46,532 nucleotides of DNA from Desulfobacterales bacterium (GCA_030145345.1 JAQYVT010000014.1:1-46532), one strand, 5' to 3'; positions 35,125 through 44,428 are shown, counted from the stretch's first letter. Translations and numbers: made by a program. Notes: generated from the letters alone by a model not told the origin.

Positions 35125-37029
35125 ATGAAAATCCAGTCTACAGAAGATTTAGAAAAGATAAGTAAGGAATACAGCAGCAAACTGTACTATCCTGATACTA
35201 CCAAAGTTCTCGTCGGAATGGCATCCTGCGGTATTGCGGCCGGTGGTAAAGCTGCGTTTGAAAAGGCCATACAGGAGTTTCCCGATGGAAATGGCGTCCA
35301 AATCAGACAGACGGGCTGCATCGGTTTTTGTGAAGTTGAACCTTTGGTCGAAATTGTCGAAACCGGCAAACCCAGGGTTATTTATCAAAAAATCACCCAA
35401 GATAAGATTGGCGATGTCATTCGCAGTTATCTTGAAAACGATTTCAAAAAAACCAAATGGATCTTAGGGCAGGTTCGTGATCCCCGCAGTGTATTGGAAG
35501 ACCATCTTGAGAATCCTCTCGGGGGAATCGAGCCTTTAGAGAAGATTCCGTTTTTAGAAGACACGCCATTTTATGGTAACCAGGTAAAAATTGCATTGCG
35601 CAACTGCGGCTATATCGATCCGGATAGCATTGAGGAGTATATCGCCCGGGGGGGGTATTTTGCCCTTTTCCGTGCGCTCTTGGATCATACGCCTGAAGAG
35701 ATTATTCAAATAATTAAAGATTCGGGCTTAAGGGGCCGCGGCGGCGGCGGATTTTCCGCCGGCGTTAAATGGGCGACGTGTGCCAGACATCACGGTGAAA
35801 GATATATTATTTGTAATGCAGATGAGGGCGATCCCGGAGCCTATATGGACCGGAGCATTCTGGAAGGAGACCCCCACAGTGTCTTGGAAGGGATGTTAAT
35901 CGCAGCCGTGGCCATCGGTTCCAATCATGGTTTTATGTATGTCCGAAATGAATACCCGCTGGCCGTAAAACGTCTGGTAACCGCCATAAAACAGGCTGAA
36001 AAATATGGCCTCTTGGGCGAGAATATCGGGGGTACCGATTTTAGTTTTAATATTAAAATTTCAACCGGCGCCGGTGCTTTTGTCTGCGGTGAGTCAACCG
36101 CACTGATGGCCTCTCTGGAAGGTCAAGTGGGCCGGCCCAGGGCCAAATATGTGCATACCGTGGAAAAAGGTTTCAGACAAAATCCTTCGAATCTAAATAA
36201 TGTGGAGACCTATGCCAATGTTCCGGCCATCATCTCTAAAGGGGCCGATTGGTACGCCGGCATGGGGACCGAAGGCAGTAAAGGTACCAAGGTTTTCAGC
36301 CTTGTGGGTAAGATAAAAAATACCGGTTTGGTGGAAGTCGCCATGGGAACCACATTGCGGAATATTATTTATGATATCGGCGGCGGTGTTCTAAAAAAGA
36401 AACAATTCAAAGCCGTTCAAACCGGAGGTCCTTCCGGCGGATGTATTCCTGAAAAGTACTTGGATTTGGGCGTGGATTTTGATGAACTGACAAAAATTGG
36501 CTCCATCATGGGTTCCGGCGGTATGATTGTCATGGACCAGGATACCTGTATGGTGGATGTGGCCCGATACTTTTTGGATTTTCTGAAAGAGGAGTCCTGC
36601 GGGCAATGCAATCCCTGCCGAGAAGGAATCAAACGAATGCTGCAAATTTTGACCAATATTTGCGAAGGTCACGGCAAGGACGGTGATGTTGAGCTTCTCG
36701 AGGAGCTGGGCGATATGGTCGCTAAGGCTTCCCTTTGCGGGTTAGGGACTTCGGCTCCCAATCCGGTAATAACAACCATTAATTATTTCCGTAACGAGTA
36801 CGACGCCCACATCAAAGATAAAAAATGCCCGGCCGGTGTATGTAAAAACCTCTTTTATTACGAGATTGATCCGGAAGCCTGTACCGGTTGCCGATTGTGC
36901 GCCATCAAGTGCCCTCAAGAGGCGATCGCCGGTGAGAAAAAAGAGCCTCACGTGCTGGATCAAGAGAAATGCATCAAATGCAGCATCTGTTATGAAGCTT
37001 GTAAGTTTAATGCCGTCGTCATTAAATAG
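35125..37029 (+). CDS. NuoF-like NADH-binding flavoprotein
   Basis: A 634-residue protein of the NuoF/HndC/HydB type. The N-terminal 120 residues form a thioredoxin-like [2Fe-2S] domain (GMASCGIAAGGKAAFEKA, QTGCIGFCEVEPLV). The central NuoF core has GLRGRGGGGFSAGVKWATC (FMN/NADH), ICNADEGDPGAYMDR and GAGAFVCGESTALMASLEG. ESCGQCNPCREG binds the N3 [4Fe-4S] cluster. The C-terminus adds two ferredoxin motifs (CTGCRLCAIKCP, CIKCSICYEAC). It oxidises or reduces NAD(H) and is the electron entry/exit of bifurcating hydrogenases and Bam-type complexes. It is fully intact and 95 nt... operon-linked to NuoE and the NuoG-HdrA fusion (43-base gap). Confidence 0.95.
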   Translation: MKIQSTEDLEKISKEYSSKLYYPDTTKVLVGMASCGIAAGGKAAFEKAIQEFPDGNGVQIRQTGCIGFCEVEPLVEIVETGKPRVIYQKITQDKIGDVIRSYLENDFKKTKWILGQVRDPRSVLEDHLENPLGGIEPLEKIPFLEDTPFYGNQVKIALRNCGYIDPDSIEEYIARGGYFALFRALLDHTPEEIIQIIKDSGLRGRGGGGFSAGVKWATCARHHGERYIICNADEGDPGAYMDRSILEGDPHSVLEGMLIAAVAIGSNHGFMYVRNEYPLAVKRLVTAIKQAEKYGLLGENIGGTDFSFNIKISTGAGAFVCGESTALMASLEGQVGRPRAKYVHTVEKGFRQNPSNLNNVETYANVPAIISKGADWYAGMGTEGSKGTKVFSLVGKIKNTGLVEVAMGTTLRNIIYDIGGGVLKKKQFKAVQTGGPSGGCIPEKYLDLGVDFDELTKIGSIMGSGGMIVMDQDTCMVDVARYFLDFLKEESCGQCNPCREGIKRMLQILTNICEGHGKDGDVELLEELGDMVAKASLCGLGTSAPNPVITTINYFRNEYDAHIKDKKCPAGVCKNLFYYEIDPEACTGCRLCAIKCPQEAIAGEKKEPHVLDQEKCIKCSICYEACKFNAVVIK

Positions 37030-37072
37030 CCACATTTGCAAAACATAAACAGGACACAAGAAGGTTAACCCA

Positions 37073-40000
37073 ATGATCAGTTTTAAACTCAACGGTAAAG
37101 AAGTCCAGGGAAAGAAAGACCAATATCTCCTTCAGGTTGCTGAAGAACATGGAGTTGAAATCCCGACCCTTTGCCATCACAAAGCTCTCGAACCAGCCGG
37201 CATGTGCCGTCTCTGTACAGTGGAAATGCATTTCGGTGGACGTGTTCGATACGTTACCGCCTGCAACTATCCGATCTGGGAAGGCATGGAGATTAAAACC
37301 GACACCGAGGCGATTCACCAGATTCGGAAACTTATTGTTGAATTGCTGTATGCCAGATGTCCGGACGTGAAAATTCTTAAAGAACTGGCTGAGAAATACG
37401 ACATCGAAGAGCCTCGTTTTAGCAAAGAAGACGACACCTGTATCCTTTGCGGACTGTGCACCCGAATCTGCGAGAGAATGGGAAACAGCGCCATCAGTCT
37501 GACCGGAAGGGGTGTGGACATGAAAGTGGACACGCCGTTCCATATCCAGACGGAAGCATGCTTATCCTGTGGTGCCTGTGTTTCGGTTTGTCCCACCGGG
37601 CATATCACCTTTGAAAAAATTCAAGCCCACATTTCCAAAGATGATGTAAGACCGATTCCATCCGAATACGAAATGGGTCTTAAAGGACGCAAGCCGGTCT
37701 ATGTGGCGTACGCCCAGGCAGTCCCCAATACACCGGTTATCGATCGCACCCAATGTGTGCATTTTAAAACCGGCGGCTGTAAGATATGTGCGGAGTTCTG
37801 CGGCGTTGATGCCATCGACCATACTCAAGAAGATGAAATCGTCGACATTAAGGTCGGATCCGTCATTTTTGCGCCCGGTTCCGAACCGTATGATCCTGCA
37901 GAGCACGACACCTTTAATTATACCCAGCAGCCCAATGTGGTGACTTCCCTGGAATTCGAAAGGATACTATCCGCTTCGGGGCCCTTTGCCGGTCATCTGA
38001 TACGCCCTTCGGATCATAAAGAGCCGAAGAAGATCGCCTGGCTGCAGTGCATCGGCTCCAGGGACGTCCATCTGGGTGCAAAAGGATACTGCTCCGGGGT
38101 ATGCTGCACCTATGCCATCAAGGAGGCCATGCTGGCCAAAGAGCACAGCGAAAAAGGTCTGGATGCCGCCATTTTCTATATTGATATTCGCACCTATGGG
38201 AAAGACTTTGAAAGATACTACAACCGCGCCAAGGATGAACATGGTGTTCGGTTCATCAAGTCAAAGGTTACCAATATTGTTCATGATGAAGCGTCGGGGA
38301 TGCAGCTTATCCGATATGTGGACGAGGCCGGCCAGCGTGTGGAAGAAGAATTTGACATGGTGGTCCTGTCAATCGGTCTGACGGCGTCCATGAAAACAGC
38401 GGAGCAGGCCAAAAAATGGGGCATCGATCTGGATCATTACAACTTTGCCCGTACCAGCAGTTTTGATCCGGTTGAGACCTCCAGGTCCGGGGTATATGTT
38501 TGTGGTGTTATGCAGGCACCCAAGGACATTCCGTCTTCGGTGATCGATTCCAGTGCGGCTGCGGGTGTGGCAGGCAGCCGGTTGGCCGAGTCTCGATGGA
38601 CCCTCACAAAGACCCGAGAGATTCCGGAAGAGACGGATGTGCGGGGTGAGGCGCCCCGAATCGGTGTTTTTGTCTGCCGTTGCGGTACCAATATCGCGGG
38701 GACCGTCGATGTTCCCGAAGTGGTGGAATTTGCAAAGACCCTGCCCGGTGTCACCTATGTGGAGGAAAATATGTTCAGCTGCTCCCAGGACACCCAGGAG
38801 AAAATGACCGAGGTCATCAAAGAGCATCGGCTGAATCGAGTGGTTGTTGCCGCCTGCACACCCAAGACCCATGAGCCCCTTTTTCAGGAGACTTTAATCA
38901 ATGCGGGTGTCAACAAGTACCTGTTCGAAATGGCCAACATCCGCAACCAGTGCTCCTGGGTCCATAAAGACGATCCGGAAGAAGCCACGAAAAAATCCAA
39001 AGATATGGTCAGAATGGGCGTGGCCAAAGCAGCTCTGCTCCTGCCCCTGGCAGAATCGACCATGGCGGTCAACCAGTCGGTTCTGGTGATCGGGGGCGGC
39101 GTCGCCGGGATGGCTGCGGCCAAAAACATGTCGGATCAAGGGTATCAGACATTTTTGCTTGAAAAATCGGATGTTCTCGGTGGCCAGGCACGGAAACTTC
39201 ATGAAACCTGGCGCGGCGAGGATATTCAGGAATATTTAAAAGGCTTGACCGATGCGGTGGAGTCCGACCCGTCCATTGACATTTTTCTGAATTCTCGCAT
39301 TACGCAGGTTGACGGGTTTGTGGGGAATTTTAAGACAACCGTCACCGGCAACGGCAAGAGCAGGGTTCTTGAGCACGGCGTAACCCTCATCGCTTCAGGG
39401 GCTTCGGAGTTTAAACCCGACCAATATTTATACGGGCAGGATTCCCGGGTCGTTACCGGTTTGGACTTGCAGCAGCGGTTTATTGACAACGATCCGTCCA
39501 TCGCTCACGTCAACACGGCGGTATTTATCCAGTGTGTCGGTTCCCGCATACCGGATCGGCCCTACTGTTCAAAGGTATGCTGCACCCAATCCATCAAAAG
39601 TGCTTTGAAGCTGAAAGAGACCAACCCGGGTATGGACGTTTTTATCCTTTACAGGGATTTGCGTTCGTATGGTCTGCGGGAGGATCTCTATCGCCAGGCG
39701 CGCGCTGCCGGTATTGTATTTATCCGTTATGATTCTGACAAAGACATGACCGCAGTCTCTGAGGATGATGTACTTAAGGTATCCTTCACCGACCGGGTCC
39801 TTGGAAGAACCATGGACATCCATCCCGATCTGTTGGTTCTGGCCTCGGCGGTTGTACCGGAATCAGAGAATCCTTTGGCACAGCTTTATAAGGTGCCTTT
39901 GAATGCCGACGGATTTTTTGCCGAAGCCCATGTCAAACTCCGGCCGGTGGATTTTGCTACGGACGGTGTTTTTGTGTGCGGGCTGGCCCACGCCCCCAAG

Positions 40001-40318
40001 ACCATCGATGAATCCATCACACAGGCTCAGGCCGCAGCCGCAAGGGCGGTTACGGTTCTGGCAATGAAAAATGTTAAACTGGGCGGCATCATCACCCACA
40101 TCCGACCCGAGTTGTGTTCCGGATGTTTGGGGTGCATCAATGTCTGTCCGTTTGGCGCCATTACCTTTGACAGTGAAGCGTTTGTGGCTGAAGTGAATCC
40201 GGCCCTGTGCAAAGGGTGCGGCGCCTGCTCGGCGGTGTGTCCGTCCGAAGCGCCGGCATTGATGGGGTTTGACAACAATCAACTGTATGCCCAGATCAAA
40301 AGTGCACTGAGTATATAA
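37073..40318 (+). CDS. NuoG-HdrA fusion: [2Fe-2S]/[4Fe-4S] domain, HdrA C-terminal part, and second HdrA unit
   Basis: A 1081-residue protein. Residues 1-75 are NuoG-like [2Fe-2S] (Cys34, 45, 48, 64); then four-Cys motifs at 123-133 and 163-173. From about 198 (SEYEMGLKGRKPVYVAYAQAVPN) it is HdrA from the middle of the ferredoxin insertion on, with Cys228, 236, 239 and 243, to about 510: the part missing from the 131-residue protein at 34178. Residues 528-660 are an HdrA N-terminal domain (FVCRCGTNIAGTVDVPE) and 669-1000 a second FAD domain (VLVIGGGVAGM, 671-680) with no CxxC/U motif and no ferredoxin insertion. Two ferredoxin motifs, CSGCLGCINVCP and CKGCGACSAVCP, end it. It probably binds the split HdrA half and links NuoEF to HdrB. 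Full length, 43 bases after nuoF. Confidence 0.85.
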   Translation: MISFKLNGKEVQGKKDQYLLQVAEEHGVEIPTLCHHKALEPAGMCRLCTVEMHFGGRVRYVTACNYPIWEGMEIKTDTEAIHQIRKLIVELLYARCPDVKILKELAEKYDIEEPRFSKEDDTCILCGLCTRICERMGNSAISLTGRGVDMKVDTPFHIQTEACLSCGACVSVCPTGHITFEKIQAHISKDDVRPIPSEYEMGLKGRKPVYVAYAQAVPNTPVIDRTQCVHFKTGGCKICAEFCGVDAIDHTQEDEIVDIKVGSVIFAPGSEPYDPAEHDTFNYTQQPNVVTSLEFERILSASGPFAGHLIRPSDHKEPKKIAWLQCIGSRDVHLGAKGYCSGVCCTYAIKEAMLAKEHSEKGLDAAIFYIDIRTYGKDFERYYNRAKDEHGVRFIKSKVTNIVHDEASGMQLIRYVDEAGQRVEEEFDMVVLSIGLTASMKTAEQAKKWGIDLDHYNFARTSSFDPVETSRSGVYVCGVMQAPKDIPSSVIDSSAAAGVAGSRLAESRWTLTKTREIPEETDVRGEAPRIGVFVCRCGTNIAGTVDVPEVVEFAKTLPGVTYVEENMFSCSQDTQEKMTEVIKEHRLNRVVVAACTPKTHEPLFQETLINAGVNKYLFEMANIRNQCSWVHKDDPEEATKKSKDMVRMGVAKAALLLPLAESTMAVNQSVLVIGGGVAGMAAAKNMSDQGYQTFLLEKSDVLGGQARKLHETWRGEDIQEYLKGLTDAVESDPSIDIFLNSRITQVDGFVGNFKTTVTGNGKSRVLEHGVTLIASGASEFKPDQYLYGQDSRVVTGLDLQQRFIDNDPSIAHVNTAVFIQCVGSRIPDRPYCSKVCCTQSIKSALKLKETNPGMDVFILYRDLRSYGLREDLYRQARAAGIVFIRYDSDKDMTAVSEDDVLKVSFTDRVLGRTMDIHPDLLVLASAVVPESENPLAQLYKVPLNADGFFAEAHVKLRPVDFATDGVFVCGLAHAPKTIDESITQAQAAAARAVTVLAMKNVKLGGIITHIRPELCSGCLGCINVCPFGAITFDSEAFVAEVNPALCKGCGACSAVCPSEAPALMGFDNNQLYAQIKSALSI

Positions 40319-40323
40319 ATACA

Positions 40324-40504
40324 GGTAACAGGGCTCAGGGATCAGGGGGCAGAGCTCAGAAAAAAGCATTATTCATGGGGGCGATTTGACACATAAAAAC
40401 TCCCCGATCCCTCTGTTAATTTAAATCCGGTCAAGAGCAGCATGAAAATAACAACTGACCCCCGACCCCTGATATCTGATCCCTGACTTCTGGCCCCTGT
40501 TACC
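40324..40504. repeat. MITE-like element with terminal inverted repeats
   Basis: The left end GGTAACAGGG, then CAGGGATCAG, is matched on the right by CTGATCCCTG, then CCCTGTTACC (ending 40504). The interior is rich in CAGGG/CCCTG words. It fills the gap between the HdrA fusion stop and the amidohydrolase start, ending three bases before that ATG, so it displaces the expected Shine-Dalgarno site of the next gene. Confidence 0.65.
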
Positions 40505-40507
40505 ATT

Positions 40508-41353
40508 ATGATCATCGATTTTCATACACACATTTTCCCAAAAGCCATCCGTGACAACAGGGAAAAGTATTTTCCTTCCGAACCTGCCTTTAAACTTTTA
40601 TACGATTCACCGAAATCAAAACTCGTCGGGGCCAAAGAAATCGTTGCCGCAATGGACGCGCAAGGTGTTGACAGATCTGTGGTCTTTGGTTTTCCGTGGA
40701 AAGATTCGGCAACGTTTAAACTGCAAAACGACTATGTCATGGAGGTTGTAACCCGATATCCGGACCGCCTTGTGGGGTTGTGTTGTTTTGATCCGTTTAA
40801 CAGAAAAGCTGTTTCCGAGGCCCGGCGGTGTCTGGAAGGCGGTCTTTCAGGGATCGGGGAAATCGCTTTTTACCAATCCGGCATCGATGATACTGCGCTA
40901 AATATGCTGACGCCCCTTATGGAAATCTGTCTCGACAAAGACCTTCTGTTTTTGATCCACACCAATGAACCCGTGGGGCATCTCTATCCCGGCAAGACAC
41001 CCAATACCCTCAAACAGATTTACAACCTGGTCACCAGATTTTCGGAAAATAAAATCGTTCTGGCCCACTGGGGCGGGGGGATCTTCTTTTTCAATCTTTT
41101 AAAAAAAGAGGTCAAAGAGCGTCTTAAAAACGTTTATTTTGATACCGCTGCGTCTCCGTTTTTGTACGATCCGGAAATATACAGATATGCAGTTGAAATT
41201 GCCGGCCTGGATAAAATCCTCTTTGGCAGTGACTTTCCGCTGTTAACACCGGCAAGGTATTTTAAAGAGCTTGAAAACGCCGGGCTGACCCAGACGCAGA
41301 TGGATGCCATTTCCGGCCTCAATGCCGCAAAACTCCTCAAGCTGTTACCCTAG
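40508..41353 (+). CDS. Amidohydrolase-2 (COG2159) metal-dependent hydrolase/decarboxylase
   Basis: A 281-residue TIM-barrel metal enzyme: DFHTHIF (His6, His8) at the N-terminus, LIHTNEPVGH, LAHWGGGIFFF and FGSDFPLL with the final Asp. The amidohydrolase-2 family includes aromatic decarboxylases and hydrolases of ring-cleavage products; the exact substrate is unknown. No Shine-Dalgarno sequence is visible because a repeat element abuts the start. It follows the Hdr/Nuo operon on the same strand and may be an auxiliary metabolic enzyme, but it is separated by the repeat. Confidence 0.8.
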   Translation: MIIDFHTHIFPKAIRDNREKYFPSEPAFKLLYDSPKSKLVGAKEIVAAMDAQGVDRSVVFGFPWKDSATFKLQNDYVMEVVTRYPDRLVGLCCFDPFNRKAVSEARRCLEGGLSGIGEIAFYQSGIDDTALNMLTPLMEICLDKDLLFLIHTNEPVGHLYPGKTPNTLKQIYNLVTRFSENKIVLAHWGGGIFFFNLLKKEVKERLKNVYFDTAASPFLYDPEIYRYAVEIAGLDKILFGSDFPLLTPARYFKELENAGLTQTQMDAISGLNAAKLLKLLP

Positions 41354-41858
41354 ACGCTTCATAAATGTGTTTCCTTTTATCCGCCTTTGAAATGCAACAG
41401 CCATGATCCTTTCGACATTCTGGTAAGTGTCACCGCATTATGTTTCAACAGGTCGACCCATTGATGGTTAATTGATTTGATCCCTATTGACAAGTAGACT
41501 GTCCAGTTTTTTTCTTTTCAGAAAGCCGCGGGCAGTCAGGCCTTTGCTTAAAAAGCGATAACCGGTCGCGCTGCTGTATCCACGAATGCCCAGAAAACTG
41601 TGCATTACTACCTTATTTTCTGTGCATCAAAGACTTTGCTCTCTGTTCCTCTTCTGCTGCAAGCCTTCTTGAGACACGCCGGTCCGTGAGGATCGGTATG
41701 CCATTACATGTTGATATTATGGTAAATATTTTATGGATGAGTTCCGACCGATGGCCGCCTTTTTGCAGAATAATAATGCGAACCTTATGCAATGGTATGA
41801 AAATTGATAGTAGATGATTGGCTTTACCTTAAATCATTAACAATGACATTTAATTGGA
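41354..41858. other. Gene-poor gap before the integron
   Basis: No confident gene. A minus-strand frame 41468-41605 (45 codons, ATG 41605, AAGG five bases upstream) is possible but unrecognised. The rest lacks the N-terminal integrase coding that would be expected upstream of 41859, so a deletion has probably removed it. Confidence 0.4.
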
Positions 41859-42495
41859 GTGGTAATCGTTATGGAGGGTTTCAAATCCTATCTCTTATCC
41901 GGGCACGAATCTTCTTCTGGCAAAAACCATCTATGGATGCGGCCTTCGGCTCCGGGAATGTATGAATCTGAGAATCAAGGATATCGATTTTTCAAGAATG
42001 GCTGTGACAGTGCGCGGCAAGGGAGACAAGGATCGAGAAACGGTTCTTCCGGGAAGTATCAAAGGCAACTTGAGAAAGCACATCGAGTCCGTGCGCAAGA
42101 TATACGGAAAAGATAGGGAAAACGGTCTCGCGGGCGTCCAACTTTCAGGTGCTCTGGAACGCAAGTTGCCGAATGCAGGAAAAGAATGGGCATGGTTTTG
42201 GGTGTTCCCTTCACACAAAATTTCGGTTGACCCAACAACCCATATTATTCGACGACACCACATTTATGCTGGAAATTTACAGAGACAGATTAAACAGGCA
42301 GGAATAAGGGCGGGAATACCAAAGCGGATAACGGTACATGCTCTACGGCACAGCTTTGCCACCCACTTATTAGAAAAAGGGCATGATATCAGGACAATAC
42401 AGGAACTTTTAGGCCATGCAGACCTTAGAACGACGATGATATATACACATGTTGTTAGCAAAAACAGGCTTGGGATAATTAGTCGGCTAGATTAA
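41859..42495 (+). pseudogene. intI: Broken integron integrase (IntI), N-terminus deleted and frameshifted
   Basis: The C-terminal two thirds of a tyrosine recombinase of the integron type. Reading in frame 2 from about 41898, LLLAKTIYGCGLRLRECMNLRIKDIDF holds box I Arg; ALERKLPNAGKEWAWFWVFPS is the patch found only in IntI; HALRHSFATHLLEKGHDIRTIQELLGHADLRTTMIYTH contains box II His-Arg, His and the nucleophile Tyr. Upstream, VVIVMEGFKSYLLSG (from 41859) continues the family but in a different frame, so a one-base shift lies near 41900, and the N-terminal SAM-like domain is absent. It is inactive unless a partner rescues it. It reads toward the cassettes, whose attI would lie at its 3' side, the 'reverse' integron arrangement. 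Confidence 0.85.
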
Positions 42496-42520
42496 ATATG
42501 TCTCAGGTTTTTTTAGATTT

Positions 42521-42547
42521 GGAATTATGATGCAGCATCATAATTCC
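42521..42547. repeat. Near-perfect palindrome after intI
   Basis: GGAATTATGATGC and its exact complement GCATCATAATTCC flank a single central A. No T run follows, so it is probably not a terminator. A dyad of this kind could bind a dimeric regulator or belong to the attI region. The DNA to 42762 is AT-rich and without genes. Confidence 0.7.
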
Positions 42548-42724
42548 CATAATAAGAGCAAAAAGATGCAGTTATTACAGTTTTGTATAAGTTTGCCGCC
42601 GCCAAAAATAAGCATAGAAAATTAATATCATTATATATTTTGATTTTTCTTTCGTTTTTCCACTATTTTTGTATAATTGTCTCATATTAATAAATCCTGT
42701 AAAAAAGATGCAGCCGTATAATAT

Positions 42725-42745
42725 ATAATGTTATGTTTTATCAAA
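42725..42745 (+). other. Possible attI/first cassette boundary
   Basis: GTTATGT at 42730 resembles the GTTRRRY insertion core and precedes the first cassette gene by about 30 bases. No inverted-repeat partner is visible, as expected for attI, but the match is weak. Confidence 0.3.
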
Positions 42746-42762
42746 CCCCTAATTGAGATCTT

Positions 42763-43035
42763 ATGAATCTTGCCAATTCAGAGAAAAGTTTAATTGAAAA
42801 GGTAATTCGCAAAGAGCGCAGGTTTTCTTTTAAACAACAAATGATTATTTGGGGAATCCTCAGTGCAATATTATCATGTCTACTTCCCCTTTCTTTCTTT
42901 TTCGGCAAAACAGAATACTTATACACAATACTTTTTTTCTGGTTGATCTCATTTAGTTTTTGCAGCAGCAATTATCTTTTCAACGTCATTAAGAAATATG
43001 ATGATGAATATCTAAAACAAAAAAACAAACCATAA
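42763..43035 (+). CDS. Cassette 1: small membrane protein of unknown function
   Basis: A 90-residue protein with two predicted helices (about 27-50 and 54-74) after a basic N-terminus. I do not recognise its family. Its stop (TAA 43033-43035) is immediately overlapped by the start of an attC site, as is usual for integron cassettes. ATG 42763 has only a weak GAGA upstream. Confidence 0.65.
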   Translation: MNLANSEKSLIEKVIRKERRFSFKQQMIIWGILSAILSCLLPLSFFFGKTEYLYTILFFWLISFSFCSSNYLFNVIKKYDDEYLKQKNKP

Positions 43036-43134
43036 CATCCGCCTGGAGCAGACGGCGGGAAAATCGCGGTTTATCGTGAAAGAATGTAGTTGCCCGACCT
43101 TTGTCATGGCCGATGCTCAGGCGGGGCGTTCTGC
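43031..43134 (+). other. attC site 1
   Basis: AACATCCGCCTGGAGCAGACGG on the left (43034 on) and GATGCTCAGGCGGGGCGTT on the right (to 43130) are imperfect inverted complements, with an AAC left core and GTT right core. The spacer is about 50 bases. Confidence 0.75.
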
Positions 43135-43141
43135 TTCAAAA

Positions 43142-43591
43142 ATGAATGATGACTTAATGAAAATATATCCACCACTGTATATGATAGGCAGGAAAATTCC
43201 ATGTTGGCGTTGTGAAACCAGCATGCCGGTAATAGCGATTTTGGCACCTAAAATTGATGATACAGAGGATCAAGTCGGTGTATTGACTGGAATTGAAAAC
43301 CTTCCTGAAAATATTTTGAGATTTATTCAAAGCAGAGTTCCAACATTCAAATTAAAATATTCGAAAATGGCCGGGAAAAAATACTTTGCAAATACGTGCC
43401 CTAAGTGCGGAGTCATTTATGGTGATTTCTTCCTTCATGGTGAACCAGATTCGCCGTTTTTTCCTGAAAATGAAGACGCTGCCAGATTATTATATATGAA
43501 GGAAATACCCTTAACTGAACCTGTTGAAGTATCAGCCGGGTTAGGGTTTGGGCTTGGCGAAATAATATATTCTAATGCAAAAAGGATATAG
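43142..43591 (+). CDS. Cassette 2: zinc-ribbon-like protein of unknown function
   Basis: An open frame extends from 43076, but its first 22 codons lie in attC site 1, so the start is taken at ATG 43142 (MNDDLMKIYPPLY). The 149-residue protein has CWRC (about 23-26) and CPKC (about 86-89) pairs, which could bind one zinc. No family recognised, no signal peptide. Confidence 0.6.
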   Translation: MNDDLMKIYPPLYMIGRKIPCWRCETSMPVIAILAPKIDDTEDQVGVLTGIENLPENILRFIQSRVPTFKLKYSKMAGKKYFANTCPKCGVIYGDFFLHGEPDSPFFPENEDAARLLYMKEIPLTEPVEVSAGLGFGLGEIIYSNAKRI

Positions 43592-43665
43592 CAGAACATA
43601 CGTATTCACAAGGACGTGTGTTCCGCTAGTGCTCCACACACGCCTGTGATACGGGGGCGTTGGGC
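43591..43665 (+). other. attC site 2
   Basis: ACATACGTATTCACAAGGACGT and the complement near CACACACGCCTGTGATACG form the arms. The right core is GTTGGGC at 43659, a perfect GTTRRRY. The left core is AAC at 43595. The site starts right at the cassette 2 stop. Confidence 0.8.
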
Positions 43666-43687
43666 TTACCCATAGAGAAACAATAAA

Positions 43688-44413
43688 ATGGCTGACATCA
43701 ACATGCTGTCGGAAATAATTTCCGAAGATGTAACCCTAAATCTCGTCGAACCGGATATTTATTCCGTCTATTCAACCGGAGATTCACCGGGCTCTTATGA
43801 CGGCATTGGTGCGTCTACGATTTACGACGTGGTAGCCTGCAATAGGTTTTACAACTGGCTCATGTGGGGGTATTCCGTAAAAGATTATGCCGCCTTATGT
43901 GAAGATTCCCTAGCTTCGTCGTCTGAGGGTTGGGTTCTGGATCTCGCATGCGGCTCCTTGGCGTTTACGGCAGAAATTTATGCAATTTTTTCGAATCGGC
44001 CTGTAGTATTTCTGGATCAGTCACTGAAGTTGTTGCGAAAAGGCAAATCTCGATTGGAGAAACTAAAGGGGAATATATCTGAAAACATGTTCTTTTTGCA
44101 TGCAGATGCACTTGATTTACCTTTCAAGGACAATGTTTTTCATACCATTATATCGCTCAATCTCTTGCACTGTCTTAATGACGTAAAAACAGTACTGAGT
44201 GAAATCAAACGTGTATTGACAGTAGATGGAAATTCTGTACTAACCACGTTAATACAGAGCAGCCGTTGGAGCAATCGCTATCTGAATATGCTTGCCGGAT
44301 CAGGAGCGCTCATTTCCCGAAGTTCAGATGATCTGTTATCGGCATTTGATGAAATGGAAATGCAAGTTACACACGAGATCAAGGGAAACTTGGCGTTTAT
44401 CAAGTACGGATGA
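43688..44413 (+). CDS. Cassette 3: class I SAM-dependent methyltransferase
   Basis: A 241-residue Rossmann methyltransferase: WVLDLACGSLAFTAE (about 82-96) is motif I, VFLDQSLKLLRKGK (108-121) follows with the acidic SAM-ribose residue Asp110, LHADALDLPFKDNVFHTIIS is motif II-III, and LNLLHCLND gives motif IV-like helix. It resembles UbiE/COQ5-type enzymes. The substrate is unknown. As part of the cassette array it was probably acquired by recombination. AGAGAAAC upstream is a weak Shine-Dalgarno. Confidence 0.85.
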   Translation: MADINMLSEIISEDVTLNLVEPDIYSVYSTGDSPGSYDGIGASTIYDVVACNRFYNWLMWGYSVKDYAALCEDSLASSSEGWVLDLACGSLAFTAEIYAIFSNRPVVFLDQSLKLLRKGKSRLEKLKGNISENMFFLHADALDLPFKDNVFHTIISLNLLHCLNDVKTVLSEIKRVLTVDGNSVLTTLIQSSRWSNRYLNMLAGSGALISRSSDDLLSAFDEMEMQVTHEIKGNLAFIKYG

Positions 44414-44428
44414 ATTAGTTACGGGAAG

